Below, piece after piece: positions 29,631 to 40,750 of a stretch of DNA of 64,000 nt (its first letter is position 1; the number at the start of each line of letters is the position of its first letter). The stretch is taken from the NCBI GenBank assembly GCA_032622095.1, contig CP136061.1, positions 58,297,301 through 58,361,300 of the forward strand, written 5' to 3'. The position numbers and the translations under genes were made by a program. The DNA comes from Siphonodentalium dalli. Its lineage: Eukaryota; Mollusca; Scaphopoda; Gadilida; Siphonodentaliidae. The notes under the pieces were generated by a model. The model was not told the origin of the DNA. It ran no database searches and was given only the letters and a program-made list of their open reading frames with translations.

Positions 29631-31880
29631 TCCAGATGAGACAAAATGAGATGCAGAATGCAAGGATGTGTTCAAGATAAAGAAGGAATTGAACTATACT
29701 TGTGCGAAAATCCTGGATACAAATGATACACATTTATAAGTTCATCATTAAATTAATTATAGATTTCAAACATTGTCTCTCCATCACATGGTACTTATCC
29801 ATACTAAGGCAACACCCAGGTTCATTTGCAGATTGTGTGTCCCTCCAGTCTGAAAAAAAGTATCCGCTAGGCTAGTAGCTCCCAATAGCATGCATGATCC
29901 CATTCAGCTTTAGTAACTGTAATTCTCCAATGTAAATCGACTATAAGTATGTTATCTTACTAGTATATTTTACAAATTGTACCATAATCATTAACTATTT
30001 TATTACTGTATGGATTATCTCGCTCAGTTTCAAAGTAGCCTATACAATTAACTGTTCTTCGTTAATATCTATTTTAATATCTGACATGGTGGACAGAGAT
30101 ACCCTTTATATTCATGTTTAGGTTAATTCAAATAATAAGACCACACACACACACCTGTTTGTTGAAACACCCTACTGTGACCCAAATATACAAAAGAATC
30201 ACGGAACTCAAATAAATAATCATTGGTTATTCATTTATGTATATAAACATGATATATATGTCTGTTTTTATAAGATGAAATTAATTACTATGAGATATTA
30301 AAGGACATGTTTATAATACTCGTATATGTTAGAATACAAGACAGAATGAGGTGCAGTGGTCCTGTGACATTTATTTAATTTTACGGGAAATTATTTTATT
30401 TTTATATATATACCGGTATATATAAAAGTTAAAAAGTTCCCGGTTGAATCGGGCTAGTGATTCAACTGTGGAGGACATGAGACTCATATATGTCCATTGA
30501 TTAATTTCATCAACGTACGTGTGTACGTTTATGAGAAAAATCACTCTGAATTATGTGCTTCAGTATACCTCCAATACTTACATGTGCGCCAGCTGATCTA
30601 GGAAAACTACAAAACTAAATCCCCACTACACGTAATAAATCAGATCATCCAATACTTGCACTAGCTGATCGAGGAAAATTACAAAACTAAATCCCCACAA
30701 CACGTAAGAAATCAGAGTAAATAAACCTGGACGCAAAATACGCACAACTTGCCACAAGAGAGTTTGATTTAGCGCAGTAATTGACGTCGAATTACGGACA
30801 CTTTCCATTCCAGAAAATGCATATCACGGACCAAATCGTATTTAGTGGCATTAATTGAATGTCACATTGAAAGCATTATGATTAAAAGTTAATATAAAGT
30901 ACTTTATTACGAGTATTTCTTCACAACCGTACACGAACCCTATGTAAATATAACGTAAAATTATCTCCCCCTACTTTTCTGAACTACCTTAACGCTTGAG
31001 GGCCAAAGCAATGGCGACGTCCAGTAGCGTTACAGATTGATAACCATGAGTGCGACGTCTATCCTATTTTTAGTCTATGATGTCATGCATGTCAAATACC
31101 GATGTTTTTTTATCACGAGAATGATGTCTTGATGCCATGTAATGGTAATTTTGTTACTTCTGGGCCAAACTCAAGCGCATCCAAACCGATTCTCACAAAT
31201 TTACGAATCTATTAATATGCATATTTATCTATGGTTATAATATTGGTGGATCTACGTATATATGTATGTGAGAAGTCATTTAATGTTCAGTCAGTAATAT
31301 GCACAAATGACCGAGTCGAGTATCAAAGTAGTTGGTGTACTTAATTTAGAGGATCAAATATGGAACAGATCGAGTAAGCATGATACATGTACATGTATGT
31401 CAGGGAATGGTAGTTTATTATATATAGTGTTTGTGTCATTATTTAGTGGGAGGGACTAGCGTACAGGTTGCTAGGAGACAAGGTGTCTGCAGAAATAGTT
31501 TATTTAGTTTATCAGTGATTGCACTTATGCTATAACTAGCTGAAACTGTAAACAGCCCCCTTTGTGCGATGTGTGCACATTTTGATCTTTTAAACATTTT
31601 GATTAAAAAAATATTTCCATTTTTTTAAATGATTTTTTTAGGTTTAACTCCTTGCTCATTTTAACAAAAACATAAAAAATGTATGTAAAAATAATGATTT
31701 TTAAAAACAAAAATTTAAATAAAAAAAGAATAACGTGTTATAACATCCCGGTTATATCCCGAGTCACCACAAGGAATCAGTATAATCGCCAACATACCAG
31801 ACATATCCTATAATACTCTTTTATATATATAGATACACAGGAAAACATAAATTGTATTCGCCTTTAATTGTGAAAATTAT
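29631..31880. other. Gene-free AT-rich stretch with a 67-bp direct duplication
   Basis: No further exon of the candidate gene is recognised. At 30585-30718 a block containing AGCTGATC.AGGAAAA.TACAAAACT is present twice in tandem. 31560-31740 is extremely A/T-rich. Confidence 0.5.
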
Positions 31881-31911
31881 AACAAGACGAGTGTCATGCA
31901 AAAAGAAAAAA

Positions 31912-32113
31912 ACAGTGTTATAATCATGGATAAATTTATACGTCATGGCGCAAATATAAAAAACAGTGTTATAGCCATGGATAAATGTATAAGTCATGGC
32001 GCAAATGTAAAAACAGTGTTATAACCATGGATAAATGTATACGTCATGGCGCAAATATAATAACAGTGTTATAATCATGGATATATTTATACGTCATGGC
32101 GCAAATATAAATC
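31912..32113. repeat. Tandem repeat, unit about 51 bp, four copies
   Basis: Units carry CAGTGTTATAATCATGGATA and ATACGTCATGGCGCAAATATA with a few substitutions between copies. Confidence 0.92.
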
Positions 32114-32845
32114 TCAGTACATTATGATTTGACAAGAAAAATGTGTTTAAAGATAGATAACGTCAGACTGATCAGCATGGGCTTCCGAGCTAAATATAAA
32201 TTACCTTTTGCAGAAAGCTATTGAATGGTCGAAGTATCGCATTCTTCGATATGATGGCTCCATGTGAGTAATTTCATCGCCGCTGCACCTCACGTTTGAA
32301 ATAATTTATTCCATGGGAGTCTCTAGACCGAGTGTAGATATATTTCCCGAGAGCGTAGCTCGAGCGAAATATAACTTTGCGCCGTCCGCAACGAGTTCGA
32401 TAAAAGATTCGAGATTATGATGCAAGTTGTGTTCTCTATTTATTCTACACCGTTCAGTCAGATAAGTTCAATCCATTAATGTCACCTTCATTGTTACTAT
32501 AGCTACCTTTATTGTGATTTAAGTCTGACAAATAACCAGTAATTATGGGGGGAATCACCGGAAGCGGATGATCGACGTAATGTACGTCATCTTTCTTTGC
32601 GACAACGTCAACGAGAATAGTTCCGGCTTGTATTCCACTAGAGGTATACACTAATATGTATTCAATGGCTGGGATTCCGTTGAATACATGTGACTCACGT
32701 CAATGGGTGTGGAATAAAATGAGATCTTAGTCGAATTACAACGAGACTGCTAAAAACGTAATAGCATGAACTGGAGATTATATTTGTTCAACTCATTGTT
32801 TCTCAGCGAACATGTATTTTACTATATAATATTTTGTCAATAACT
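32114..32845. other. Gene-free stretch
   Basis: No exon or repeat recognised. CGAGAGCGTAGCTCGAGCG near 32348 is a short palindrome-like patch. Confidence 0.45.
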
Positions 32846-33310
32846 ATATGTGACCCGCCATATCAAATCCAGTCGGAAGTCGGGATTTTTATACCCTGTG
32901 CCAATGCATTCTCTTATATATGCGAGTCGACCATAGGTCGCCTCGCATATATAAGAGAATGCATTGGCCAAACAATTTTTTACAATTTTAATAATTTTTT
33001 CTTGTATTCTTTAACAATTTTATAATTTCACCCATACAGAGCCCCAGACAAACATGAGCAGACGACACTCTTCTATATGCTTCTAAATATGTGTGGGGCT
33101 CCCTGCAGGGTAATGGATGTTTTTTTATTTTATGTCCTAAAAATTGTAAGAAACATTTATTAAAAAAAAAGGATAAAAAATTGTAAGGCCAATGCATTCT
33201 CTTATATATGCGAGGCGACCTATGGTCGACTCGCATATATAAGAGAATGCATTGGAACAGGGTAAAAAAATCCCGACTTCCGACTGGATTTGATATGGCG
33301 GGTCACATAT
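32846..33310. mobile_element. MITE with about 122-bp terminal inverted repeats, each containing a palindrome
   Basis: Ends ATATGTGACCCGCC and GGCGGGTCACATAT. The arms (32846-32970 and 33187-33310) are almost identical. Inside each arm CCAATGCATTCTC..ATATGCGAG is followed by its own inverse, so each terminal repeat is itself a hairpin. The core (32971-33186) is T/A-rich and non-coding. Confidence 0.92.
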
Positions 33311-33858
33311 TGCGTATAGGATCTACTGTATAGTAGTTGAACATTTAGATTTTTACGAATTGCAGGCACCCTATATTCAAGAGCCTCCCTTGACCCCAGC
33401 CCCGTTTTTGTCGATAATACTTTTCCCGCCTATACGTTCGTCTGTCTGGCCATAATTAATTGCCAATTTACACGTAATTCACCCCACGCATATTAGCATG
33501 TGACATCTATCTATAATGAAATAAGGTAACATTATGTCTGTTGAAGATCCTGGCAACCAGAATTAATGGCTCTGTATCCCCATTTGATGTTCGTAATTGC
33601 GATTACGTGCTCTACACTGGTCGAGTTCTTTTGACTCCTTTATTATTTCACTGTACTTAGAAATATCGTATATATACCGTCTAGTTCGAAGTATCTCCTA
33701 CTGGCAGGCCTCTCCAAATACGCTATTGTTATCATTAAACGGGCACACGACTGGCTTGAACACCAAAATTATTAATACGTAATTTACACTGCCAAAAATA
33801 TTGGTAACTGCCTTATTTTATTCCACATACTGTCTCAATAATGGAAAACAATATAGTA
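33311..33858. other. Gene-free stretch
   Basis: No exon, splice pair with coding sequence or repeat end is recognised. Confidence 0.45.
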
Positions 33859-34503
33859 GGTTCTTCGTCACTTGTTGCTTGGTTTGGAATGGCATAGAAC
33901 ATAACCGAGAACCAATTAGTTGAACATTGCATTCTGCATAGAACACCACAAAGAACCAATTTGTTCAACATAGAACCATGTGCTCTGAAGCAAACTAGAA
34001 ATGTAGGTTCTATAATCAGTCTGAATGGCAGAACCAAATGAAGACCCATAAATTGCCAGAAAGAACCAAAACATTGTTTTTGTTATACAACAGTGCTAAA
34101 TGCAGGTACTACAATTACTACACATTGTTTTCAATAGCGGAACACAACGAGCTATTTGGTTCTTCACCCAAACCAGTTGGTTCCAAATTTGGTTCTGTCT
34201 CAGTACCGAATGTTTTGGTTCTTCGCGAATAACATTTGTAAGCATTCAGAGAGGTTATAAGAACCAAATTGGTTCAACTGGTTCTTCTGAAAGAATTAAA
34301 AATGACTGCCAACTGGGTTCTTCACGAAGAACCAAATATGGAGTCTTTGCAAAAAACCAAATACGTTCTTGGCGAAAAACCGAAATAGGTTCTTTTCAAC
34401 CTAGATTATTCAACACATTGGCTGTTAGGTATTTTCGTTCTCTGGCACCAGCAGTCATTCATTGTTTATTTGGTTCTGTGTTAAGAACCAATTAGAACCA
34501 ATT
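33859..34503. mobile_element. Element built of AGAACC/GGTTCT words
   Basis: More than 20 copies of AGAACCAA or TTGGTTCT in both orientations, often as GGTTCTTC..GAAGAACC. A second locus of the same kind lies at 54425-54852 and 56316-56490. Likely a non-autonomous transposon with subterminal arrays; outer ends are not certain. Confidence 0.6.
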
Positions 34504-34528
34504 AACGTCGGTTAATGCTGCCATAATG

Positions 34529-35197
34529 TTAAAGGCTCTCAATCAGATCAGACGGTCCCCATATCATCAAGTTACACCAACAACATCATGCCACAAATAA
34601 TTACATATCTCTAGAAATAAAAAAATTGAAAAATCGATATCTGATCACTCTGTGCTTTGATGGGTGGGTTTCTCGACTCGAATCAAATATTTTTTACCCC
34701 CGAAGTCGAATAAATTGTAATTTGGGAGCGTTAAAGGCGCGTTTGGCCTTAATTGTCGAAAATATTCATATTTGTTCCAAACACCGTAAACAGAAAAACA
34801 GTAAAACGCATACAGTTCCGTTCATATATACCATGACCATCGCGTAAACAGCATGTTATCATAAAGACCTACTATATTTTACCCAAGCAAGAGCCTGATT
34901 GTGTTACAGCACAATGCTACTGGCTAATCACACGCAAATGGCATAAACGCTCTTTATTAGTTCCATATCAGGTATTCACCAACAAAGAACGCTCTTTATG
35001 TTTACCATCATAATATAAACAAACACCAGAAAAGTAACTTTTCACGCTTTTGTTTACATAACAATGGTCAAACATATGACCATAACATACTGTTTATGCG
35101 ATATTTCTTATGTGTATACGGACAAAGTCTATCTACATTTTGATGTTCTTTCTGTTTGTGGCGAACCGTACCTTTAATTCGGATTATGCATCTTTAA
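34529..35197 (+). mobile_element. TTAA MITE family 1, copy interrupted by a second TTAA MITE
   Basis: Left end TTAAAGGCTCTCAATCAGATC and the family block ending GGGAGCGTTAA reach 34734. The missing right end (TTAATTCGGATTATGCATCTTTAA) reappears at 35174-35197. The gap is the insert listed next, which sits between two TTAA copies. So one TTAA-targeting element has inserted into another. Confidence 0.75.
34735..35173. mobile_element. TTAA-flanked MITE nested in a family 1 copy
   Basis: Flanked by TTAA at 34731-34734 and 35174-35177. Its ends AGGCGCGTTTGGCC and, inverted, AGGTACGGTTCGCC are imperfect inverted repeats starting AGG, as in the other TTAA elements here. No coding sequence. Target choice and terminal bases suggest piggyBac-type mobilisation (inference). 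Confidence 0.65.
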
Positions 35198-35300
35198 CAC
35201 TGTCTGGTTTCGGTTTGTATGTGAACCGGAAACGATGTTCATTTGCGAAAACCGGCGGATGTCTACAATAGTTGATATTGTCATCTGAATTGTGGCAGGC

Positions 35301-35958
35301 AGTGGGGTCATATATGGCAAGAAACGTGGCCAACAGAAAATACACCGGCATTTTTGTCCCAGTGATAAGTCCTGGGACAAGCCGAGGCAGGCGAAACAGA
35401 ACAAAATAAAGTATATAGTCTGTCTCGCTCCTGTCCCAGTAGAATCAGTTTGTCCCTGTTCTCTGAGTAAAACTAATCGATGTTTTTTTTTCCTGACTGC
35501 GACAGATTAATTTTCAAGCAGTTCTTATTTGGGAACCATGGGACAAACTGATTTGACTGGTACAGACCGCGACAAACCAATTTCTAATCTTTTCATATTA
35601 AAAATATTATTTATCTTTGATATTTTCCTGTCCCAGTAGAAAGGTCTGGGAGACCGAGACAGGATACATTTGAAGCACTTCTTATTTGGGAACCATGGGA
35701 CAAACTGATTTGACTGGTACAGGCCGAGACAAACCAATTTCTAATCTTTTCATATTAAAAATATTATTTTATCTTTGATATTTTCCTGTCCCAGTAGAAA
35801 GGTCTGGGAAATTAGTTTGTCATATGTTTCTGGAATGGAATCTCAGCGCAGGATAATTATACTGTCTCGCCTGTCTCGGCTTGTCCCAGGACTTATCCCT
35901 GGGACAAAAATGCTGGTGTATTTTCTGTTGGCCACGTTTCTTGCCATATCTAGTGGGG
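35301..35958. mobile_element. Inverted-repeat element with CTTGTCCCAG words and an internal tandem duplication
   Basis: Arms of about 98 bp (35301-35398 and 35861-35958) share CATATATGGCAAGAAACGTGG, CCAACAGAAAATACACC and GTCCTGGGACAAGCCGAG. The centre holds two copies of a roughly 155-bp unit (from about 35520 and about 35675) with GGGAACCATGGGACAAACTG. Non-coding. Confidence 0.85.
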
Positions 35959-37261
35959 TTTGTATTCGCGCAGTCTGTTGAAAATAGACTTGACTCAACT
36001 CGGGTGTTGCTGTTGAACTTTACAGTGTTGTGACTGTTTCAAAACACAGATACTTTCACAAGAGGGTAAACGCACAAGGAGAATATATAATAATAATTGG
36101 ATATTTTTGAAGAAAGTTCCGTTAATTTACATCAATATAATTTAATTTTACAGAAAATATCGTTTAAATTTATGATGGATGTATAGTTTTATAGCACAAT
36201 GTTCCGGCAGCAAAATTACCATCAGAGGTTGGTATAAAACTAATGGTAATACAGCCACAACAGGGCATCAACGAAAGCTCCGGTAGAGCCAGCGATTCAT
36301 TGAACAAATTCTCCAATAGAAGAGCGATTCAATGCCAGGAAGCGGCGACTGTGATAGAACATAACACTGCATCGAGTACCTCCACTACATTAAAACCGTT
36401 TGATCACACGCCTCCTATATAGACAGAGTGGGGATGATCACAAGGCGCTCTTCATACTGTGGGGATCACTGAAGCCAGGTTCCAGTCGCCGTGGAGATTC
36501 TCATATCTAATCACCCACGCTTGTGACCGTCACTGAACCTCAATCATCATAGAGCACTCATATTGACGGAATATTAATTCTAGACTTTTCTCTTCGGCTT
36601 ACTCTTTTCTTAATCGTTCGGGAATCACTGTGAGGAGGACAGCTTCACATTGACTTTGTTTTATTGATACAGGAGTTTTAATTTTGAAGCTATCCAAATG
36701 AAACCTTGTTTTCATATCATATAATGCAGTGTATATATAACACACGAAGGTAAGACAATATGATTTCGCGATAACTCTTTGCTTCTTTGCATATAGACAT
36801 TATTTCATATGAATGTTGCCAAAATTGAGGCTCGGATATAATATTAGTCAGAAATATAAAAATTGAACTCTGTTAGCAGTATATGAAAGCTTTGGCCTTC
36901 GGGCCGGGGAAAAACTAAATTTCTCAAGGTTCAAAAGAGGGCCGGCAATATAAGGGATGGGTACTGGTCGATCCACCCCAACTTTGGTAAAATTGTTAAA
37001 CAGTTTGAATTCCATGCCAGAAACAACAGCAGTTTGAAATTTTAGACAAACGAGGGTATATATATATTCTCGTTTTGCATGGCTCATAAATGCGCGACAA
37101 CATAAGAGTTGCCTAATACATATAATAGGGCTACTTTTAATACTGAATATAATAATATGTAGTCGGTAAGTGAAGGCTCATGTGGTATATAGAGCGGACA
37201 CGTGAGAAATATTTCCATGCATCTGCATGCATGTAGGATTTCCAGAAGATAGTCATATATA
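35959..37261. other. Gene-free stretch
   Basis: No exon is recognised. Short frames lack splice or domain support. AT-rich throughout, with a GC-richer patch at 36260-36500. Confidence 0.45.
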
Positions 37262-38452
37262 TGGAATCCTATTACGGCCACTTGCTAATGGCGCTTTCGG
37301 CGCTTTCGGCGCATCGCGCCGAAAGCGACAAAAAGTGCGCCATTAATATCCCCCCGCGAAAGCGCCGAAAGCGCCTAAAGCGCCGAAAGCGACAAAAAGT
37401 GCGCCGTAACGGCGCACTATTTGTCGCTTTCGGCGCTTTCGGCGCTTTCGGCGCTTTCGGCGCTTTCGGCGCGGTGCGCCGAAAGCGACAAAATGTGCGC
37501 CATTAGCGTTATTTCGGCGCGCGCCGAAAGCGACAAAATACGCGCCGAAAGCGACAAAAAGTGCGCCATTAGCGCATTCGGCGCGGTGCGCCATTAGCGC
37601 ATTCGGCGCGGTGCGCCATTAGCGCATTCGGCGCGGTGCGCCATTAGCGTGGTGCGCCGAAAGCGACAAACTATGCGCCATTAGCGCGTGTACAATTAAG
37701 TATGTGATCACACCAGCAGGGGTGCCGGAAGAGGGGGGTAGAGGGGGCAGCTGATCCCCTGCCCTTGACCAAGGGGGCAGGAATTGCCCTTTTTCTGGAG
37801 ACAGAAAATGCTGTGTTTAATCTCGTGTTTTTATAGCAAAATGTGACTTTTTTGGTCCAAATACCACCAATTTCACATAGGCCTATACATTGTACATATG
37901 GCCATGTCCGATCTGCACTGAGGTGCAGGAGCGCCGGAAGCATCCAAGGGCAGGGGGGGGGGGGGGCAGAGTCTACAAAAAGGGCACTTTTCTGCAAAAA
38001 AGGGGCATTTTCTCCGCAAACTCGGAAAAACAACCATAAATTCATTGTGGCAAAAATCCCTATTTTAAAGGTATTTGTCGGTTTTTATGGCCGTTTTTTG
38101 ATAAAATTGACAAAAAATTAATATTCCTTGTGAAATTGGTGGTATTTGGACCAAAAAAGTAACATTTTACCATTATGTCCAAGCGTTTAATGATACACGC
38201 GCCGTTAGGAACGCACGTCTGAGCACGTCTCTCTACGTACCAAGGCCATAACAATTTAATGAGGTTCCTCCGGAGGTCCCTGCGACAAAAAGTGCGCCGT
38301 GCATATTTTGTCGCTTTCGGCGCTTTCGGCGCGCGCCGAAACAACGCTAATGGTGCACATTTTGTCGCTTTCGGCGCTTTCGGCGCATCGCGCCGGAAGC
38401 GACAAAAAGTGCGCCGAAAGCGCCATTAGCAAGTGGCCGTAATAGGATTCCA
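37262..38452. mobile_element. CpG-dense TA-flanked element built of GCGCCGAAAGCG words
   Basis: Ends TGGAATCCTATTACGGCCAC and its inverse (38433-38452) are flanked by TA. The outer parts (37290-37690 and 38280-38425) are packed with GCGCCGAAAGCGACAAAAAG and the inverse, giving extreme CpG and GCGC density in an AT-rich region. The core holds another inverted repeat (37837-37877 against 38130-38170, with TTTTTTGGTCCAAATACC) and G-rich sequence. The in-frame Ala/Phe/Gly and Arg/Lys-rich frames are translated repeats. Non-autonomous, probably of a TA-targeting family. Confidence 0.85.
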
Positions 38453-38679
38453 TACATATAGTCGGTGCATGAATTAGCTCTTTAAAATCCAACGAGGGAG
38501 AAAGTAATTTTCCACCCTGACCAGCTCGTGCCCTCAGAAAATAGTCAACTCGTACCCGATTACAATTCAACTGGTAACCTCCAGCTGAGTCAACTCGTAA
38601 CCTGCCGAGTAATTTCGTACCCTCTTATTCCGCGCTCCGTGTGTATAATGTTTCGCTGTTTCTTGGTATACAATTGCAG

Positions 38680-38945
38680 TGGGCGCATGGGCGTTTTATT
38701 TATAGAATGGGAAATTTTGGACGAGTCCGGTAAAAGGTGTAGTTGGGAATTTCAATTTCAATTTCAATTTTTATTCGGATGTCAAGAAGTGCAAGGTGAT
38801 TAAATTCTATGAGTTGGTCATTCGTGAAGCCAATATATTTTATATTCTATAATTACAATCATGGGTATATAACATACATGTATGATCTTGAGCGCGTTAC
38901 CGTTTCTGGCTATGGTTTTCTTGTTTTATTTAGGCTACAGACCCA
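38680..38945 (+). repeat. Interspersed repeat shared with 47145-47600 (inverted) and 61868-61925
   Basis: TTTATTTATAGAATGGGAA, CGGTAAAAGGTGTAGTTGGG, the TTTCAA repeat and GATCTTGAGCGCGTTACC occur in the same order in the inverted copy at 47145-47600; the last block also occurs at 61871. Looks like a retrotransposon 3' region. Adjacent AACTCGTAAC words at 38535-38620 and 39055-39135 may belong to a surrounding word-array element. Confidence 0.65.
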
Positions 38946-39575
38946 TATTGTCACCTTAGTTGGCATGACACCTTACAAATACACGGTCGGTATTTCGAAT
39001 GATGGTGGTGGTGGGGGGGGGGGGGGTGGGTTGTATAAGATAATACTACTACTATCTCGTAACTGATTTGTAAATCTCGTAACTTCTGTCCGTGGGTATT
39101 TTCCTGCACTTGCATGTCATTACGTACCCTCCTGAAATGACATATAGGGGCGCACCCGAATGCGAACTGACACTATATGCTAGGTGTCGTTCATCGTTTT
39201 GAACGCATAACCCGATCTTCTGGTGTTCTTGTCAATTCTGAAGGAGATGACTCACAAGGGTACTGGATGACATAACAGCAACAAAATGTACATACAATAC
39301 AGACGTCCAATATACGGTGCAATAACAAATTAACAGGCGGCAAAATGTCCGAAATGTATAAGATCGAGAGTCAAGTGTAATTTTGAGGAACATTTAACAT
39401 ATACACGTACATAATTTCTTTGTCCACAACCCTCGAAGGCATGATATTAATCAATTAATATAATTAGCAGCGTAACCCTGGCCGGCGTCTTTAGGTCGGA
39501 GAACATAATTATATAATGTATCGCATTATGTAATAATATCAATAGGTGAAGTAGAAGGCAAGCGACTATATACAG
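38946..39575. other. Gene-free stretch with GGT/G-run
   Basis: A GGTGGTGGT then G-run sits at 39004-39028. No exon recognised. Confidence 0.45.
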
Positions 39576-39850
39576 TAATGCCCTAAATAATCGACTCATT
39601 AACCACAGCAAAATTATGGGTAACTTTTCAGGATTTATTCGGAAATATGGCTTGTTGCCATTCATCGGAAAGCTCTCAGTGAGAGCTTTCAGATGAATGG
39701 CAACAAGCCATATTTCCGACTAAATCCTGAAAAGTTACCCATAACACTGAGAGCTTTCCGATGAATGGCAACAAGTCATATTTCCGACTAAATCCTGAAA
39801 AGTTACCCATAATTATACTGTGGCTAAGGAGTCGATTATTTAGGGCATTA
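39576..39850. mobile_element. 275-bp foldback element with one arm segment duplicated
   Basis: Ends TAATGCCCTAAATAATCGAC and GTCGATTATTTAGGGCATTA. The arms carry ATGGGTAACTTTTCAGGATTT and ATATGGCTTGTTGCCATTC. The right-arm segment appears twice (about 39690-39745 and 39755-39812), giving a three-part left-right-right structure. Non-coding. Confidence 0.9.
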
Positions 39851-40394
39851 TGTATCAGGGTAGTTAGTTGTGGGATATTGCGTAATGTTATATCTCTTGG
39901 GCGCCAATGAGGGAAAACTAATTTCTCAGACATAAAGTTACAGAACAGCAGTCAAACTCCAGACAGAGTTATCTCACATCGTTTCGCTGAGATATATCGC
40001 AGTGCTAACGTAGAGGGCGCTGCATGGAGTTTGAACAGCAGAGGCAAATTATGCATGCCGTTGTGACGGATTTAAAATGTTTCTGACAAGCGTCATTATG
40101 TCGACGAGTATCAGCTTTAACTCCAAAGTCAGTCGAAATCCACAATACCCTAAAGGATTATAATGCGCATTATTATGGTTATAATGCTGCCACACAATTG
40201 TCAGAACTGTCACTATAACATCAGTAACACATGCGATTATGTTACGTGTGCACTGTTCGGACGCATGCAGTTTCACGATGAATGCTGATCTATTCCATCT
40301 GTATGACTCCATGCATGTCCTCGATTGAATTCACATATCCACGAATATATAACCTTGACGGAGGAACCGCTCATTGACGTGTTATCATTATATA

Positions 40395-40639
40395 CACCAT
40401 GGTATGCCTGGTGGCCCAGTTGATAAGGTGCACAGTGCATTAGACCATGCAACATAAAGCCGTCCAGCGATGGTGCACGCGAAGGCTGCCCGAATCCCGA
40501 CAATCAGATTCATGTATCTGGGCAAGGTATTCAGTTACTTTCCGGGGCAGGAATTGGCACGTGGCCAGCCGGCCATGCACGGCGTTGTCTGTTTCGAACA
40601 CAAAGGATGCAACTGGTGTTTTCGAGACAGCCTGCTACC
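40395..40639 (+). mobile_element. Possible degenerate SINE-like block
   Basis: CCTGGTGGCCCAGTTGATAAGG has a pol III A-box look and GAATCCCGAC lies about 60 bases on, but the B box is poor. The block is GC-richer than its flanks. A short frame ending in CFEHKGCNWC is open here without splice support. Confidence 0.28.
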
Positions 40640-40740
40640 ACAGGTCCCTGGCACAATAGACCCCAAACACCCAAAGACATATATATAAGACTTATATATA
40701 TGTCTTTGGGTGTTTGGGGTCTATTGTGCCAGTGACCTGT
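40640..40740. mobile_element. 101-bp near-perfect hairpin with a 10-bp flanking direct repeat
   Basis: Two 50-bp arms around a single central base differ at one position. The arms run from ACAGGTC..GGCACAATAGACCCC to the inverse ending GACCTGT. GCCTGCTACC lies directly on both sides (40630-40639 and 40741-40750), which looks like a target duplication. Smallest complete inverted-repeat insertion in the window. Confidence 0.88.
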
Positions 40741-40750
40741 GCCTGCTACC

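Noticed and set aside
30626-30808. 60-codon minus-strand frame with a membrane-like segment
   Set aside because: It overlaps a 67-bp tandem duplication and lacks any splice or promoter support.
37261-37594. Ala/Phe/Gly-rich and Arg/Lys-rich frames in the GCGCCGAAAGCG array, resembling a low-complexity structural protein
   Set aside because: They are translated word arrays of a non-autonomous element and end where the array ends.
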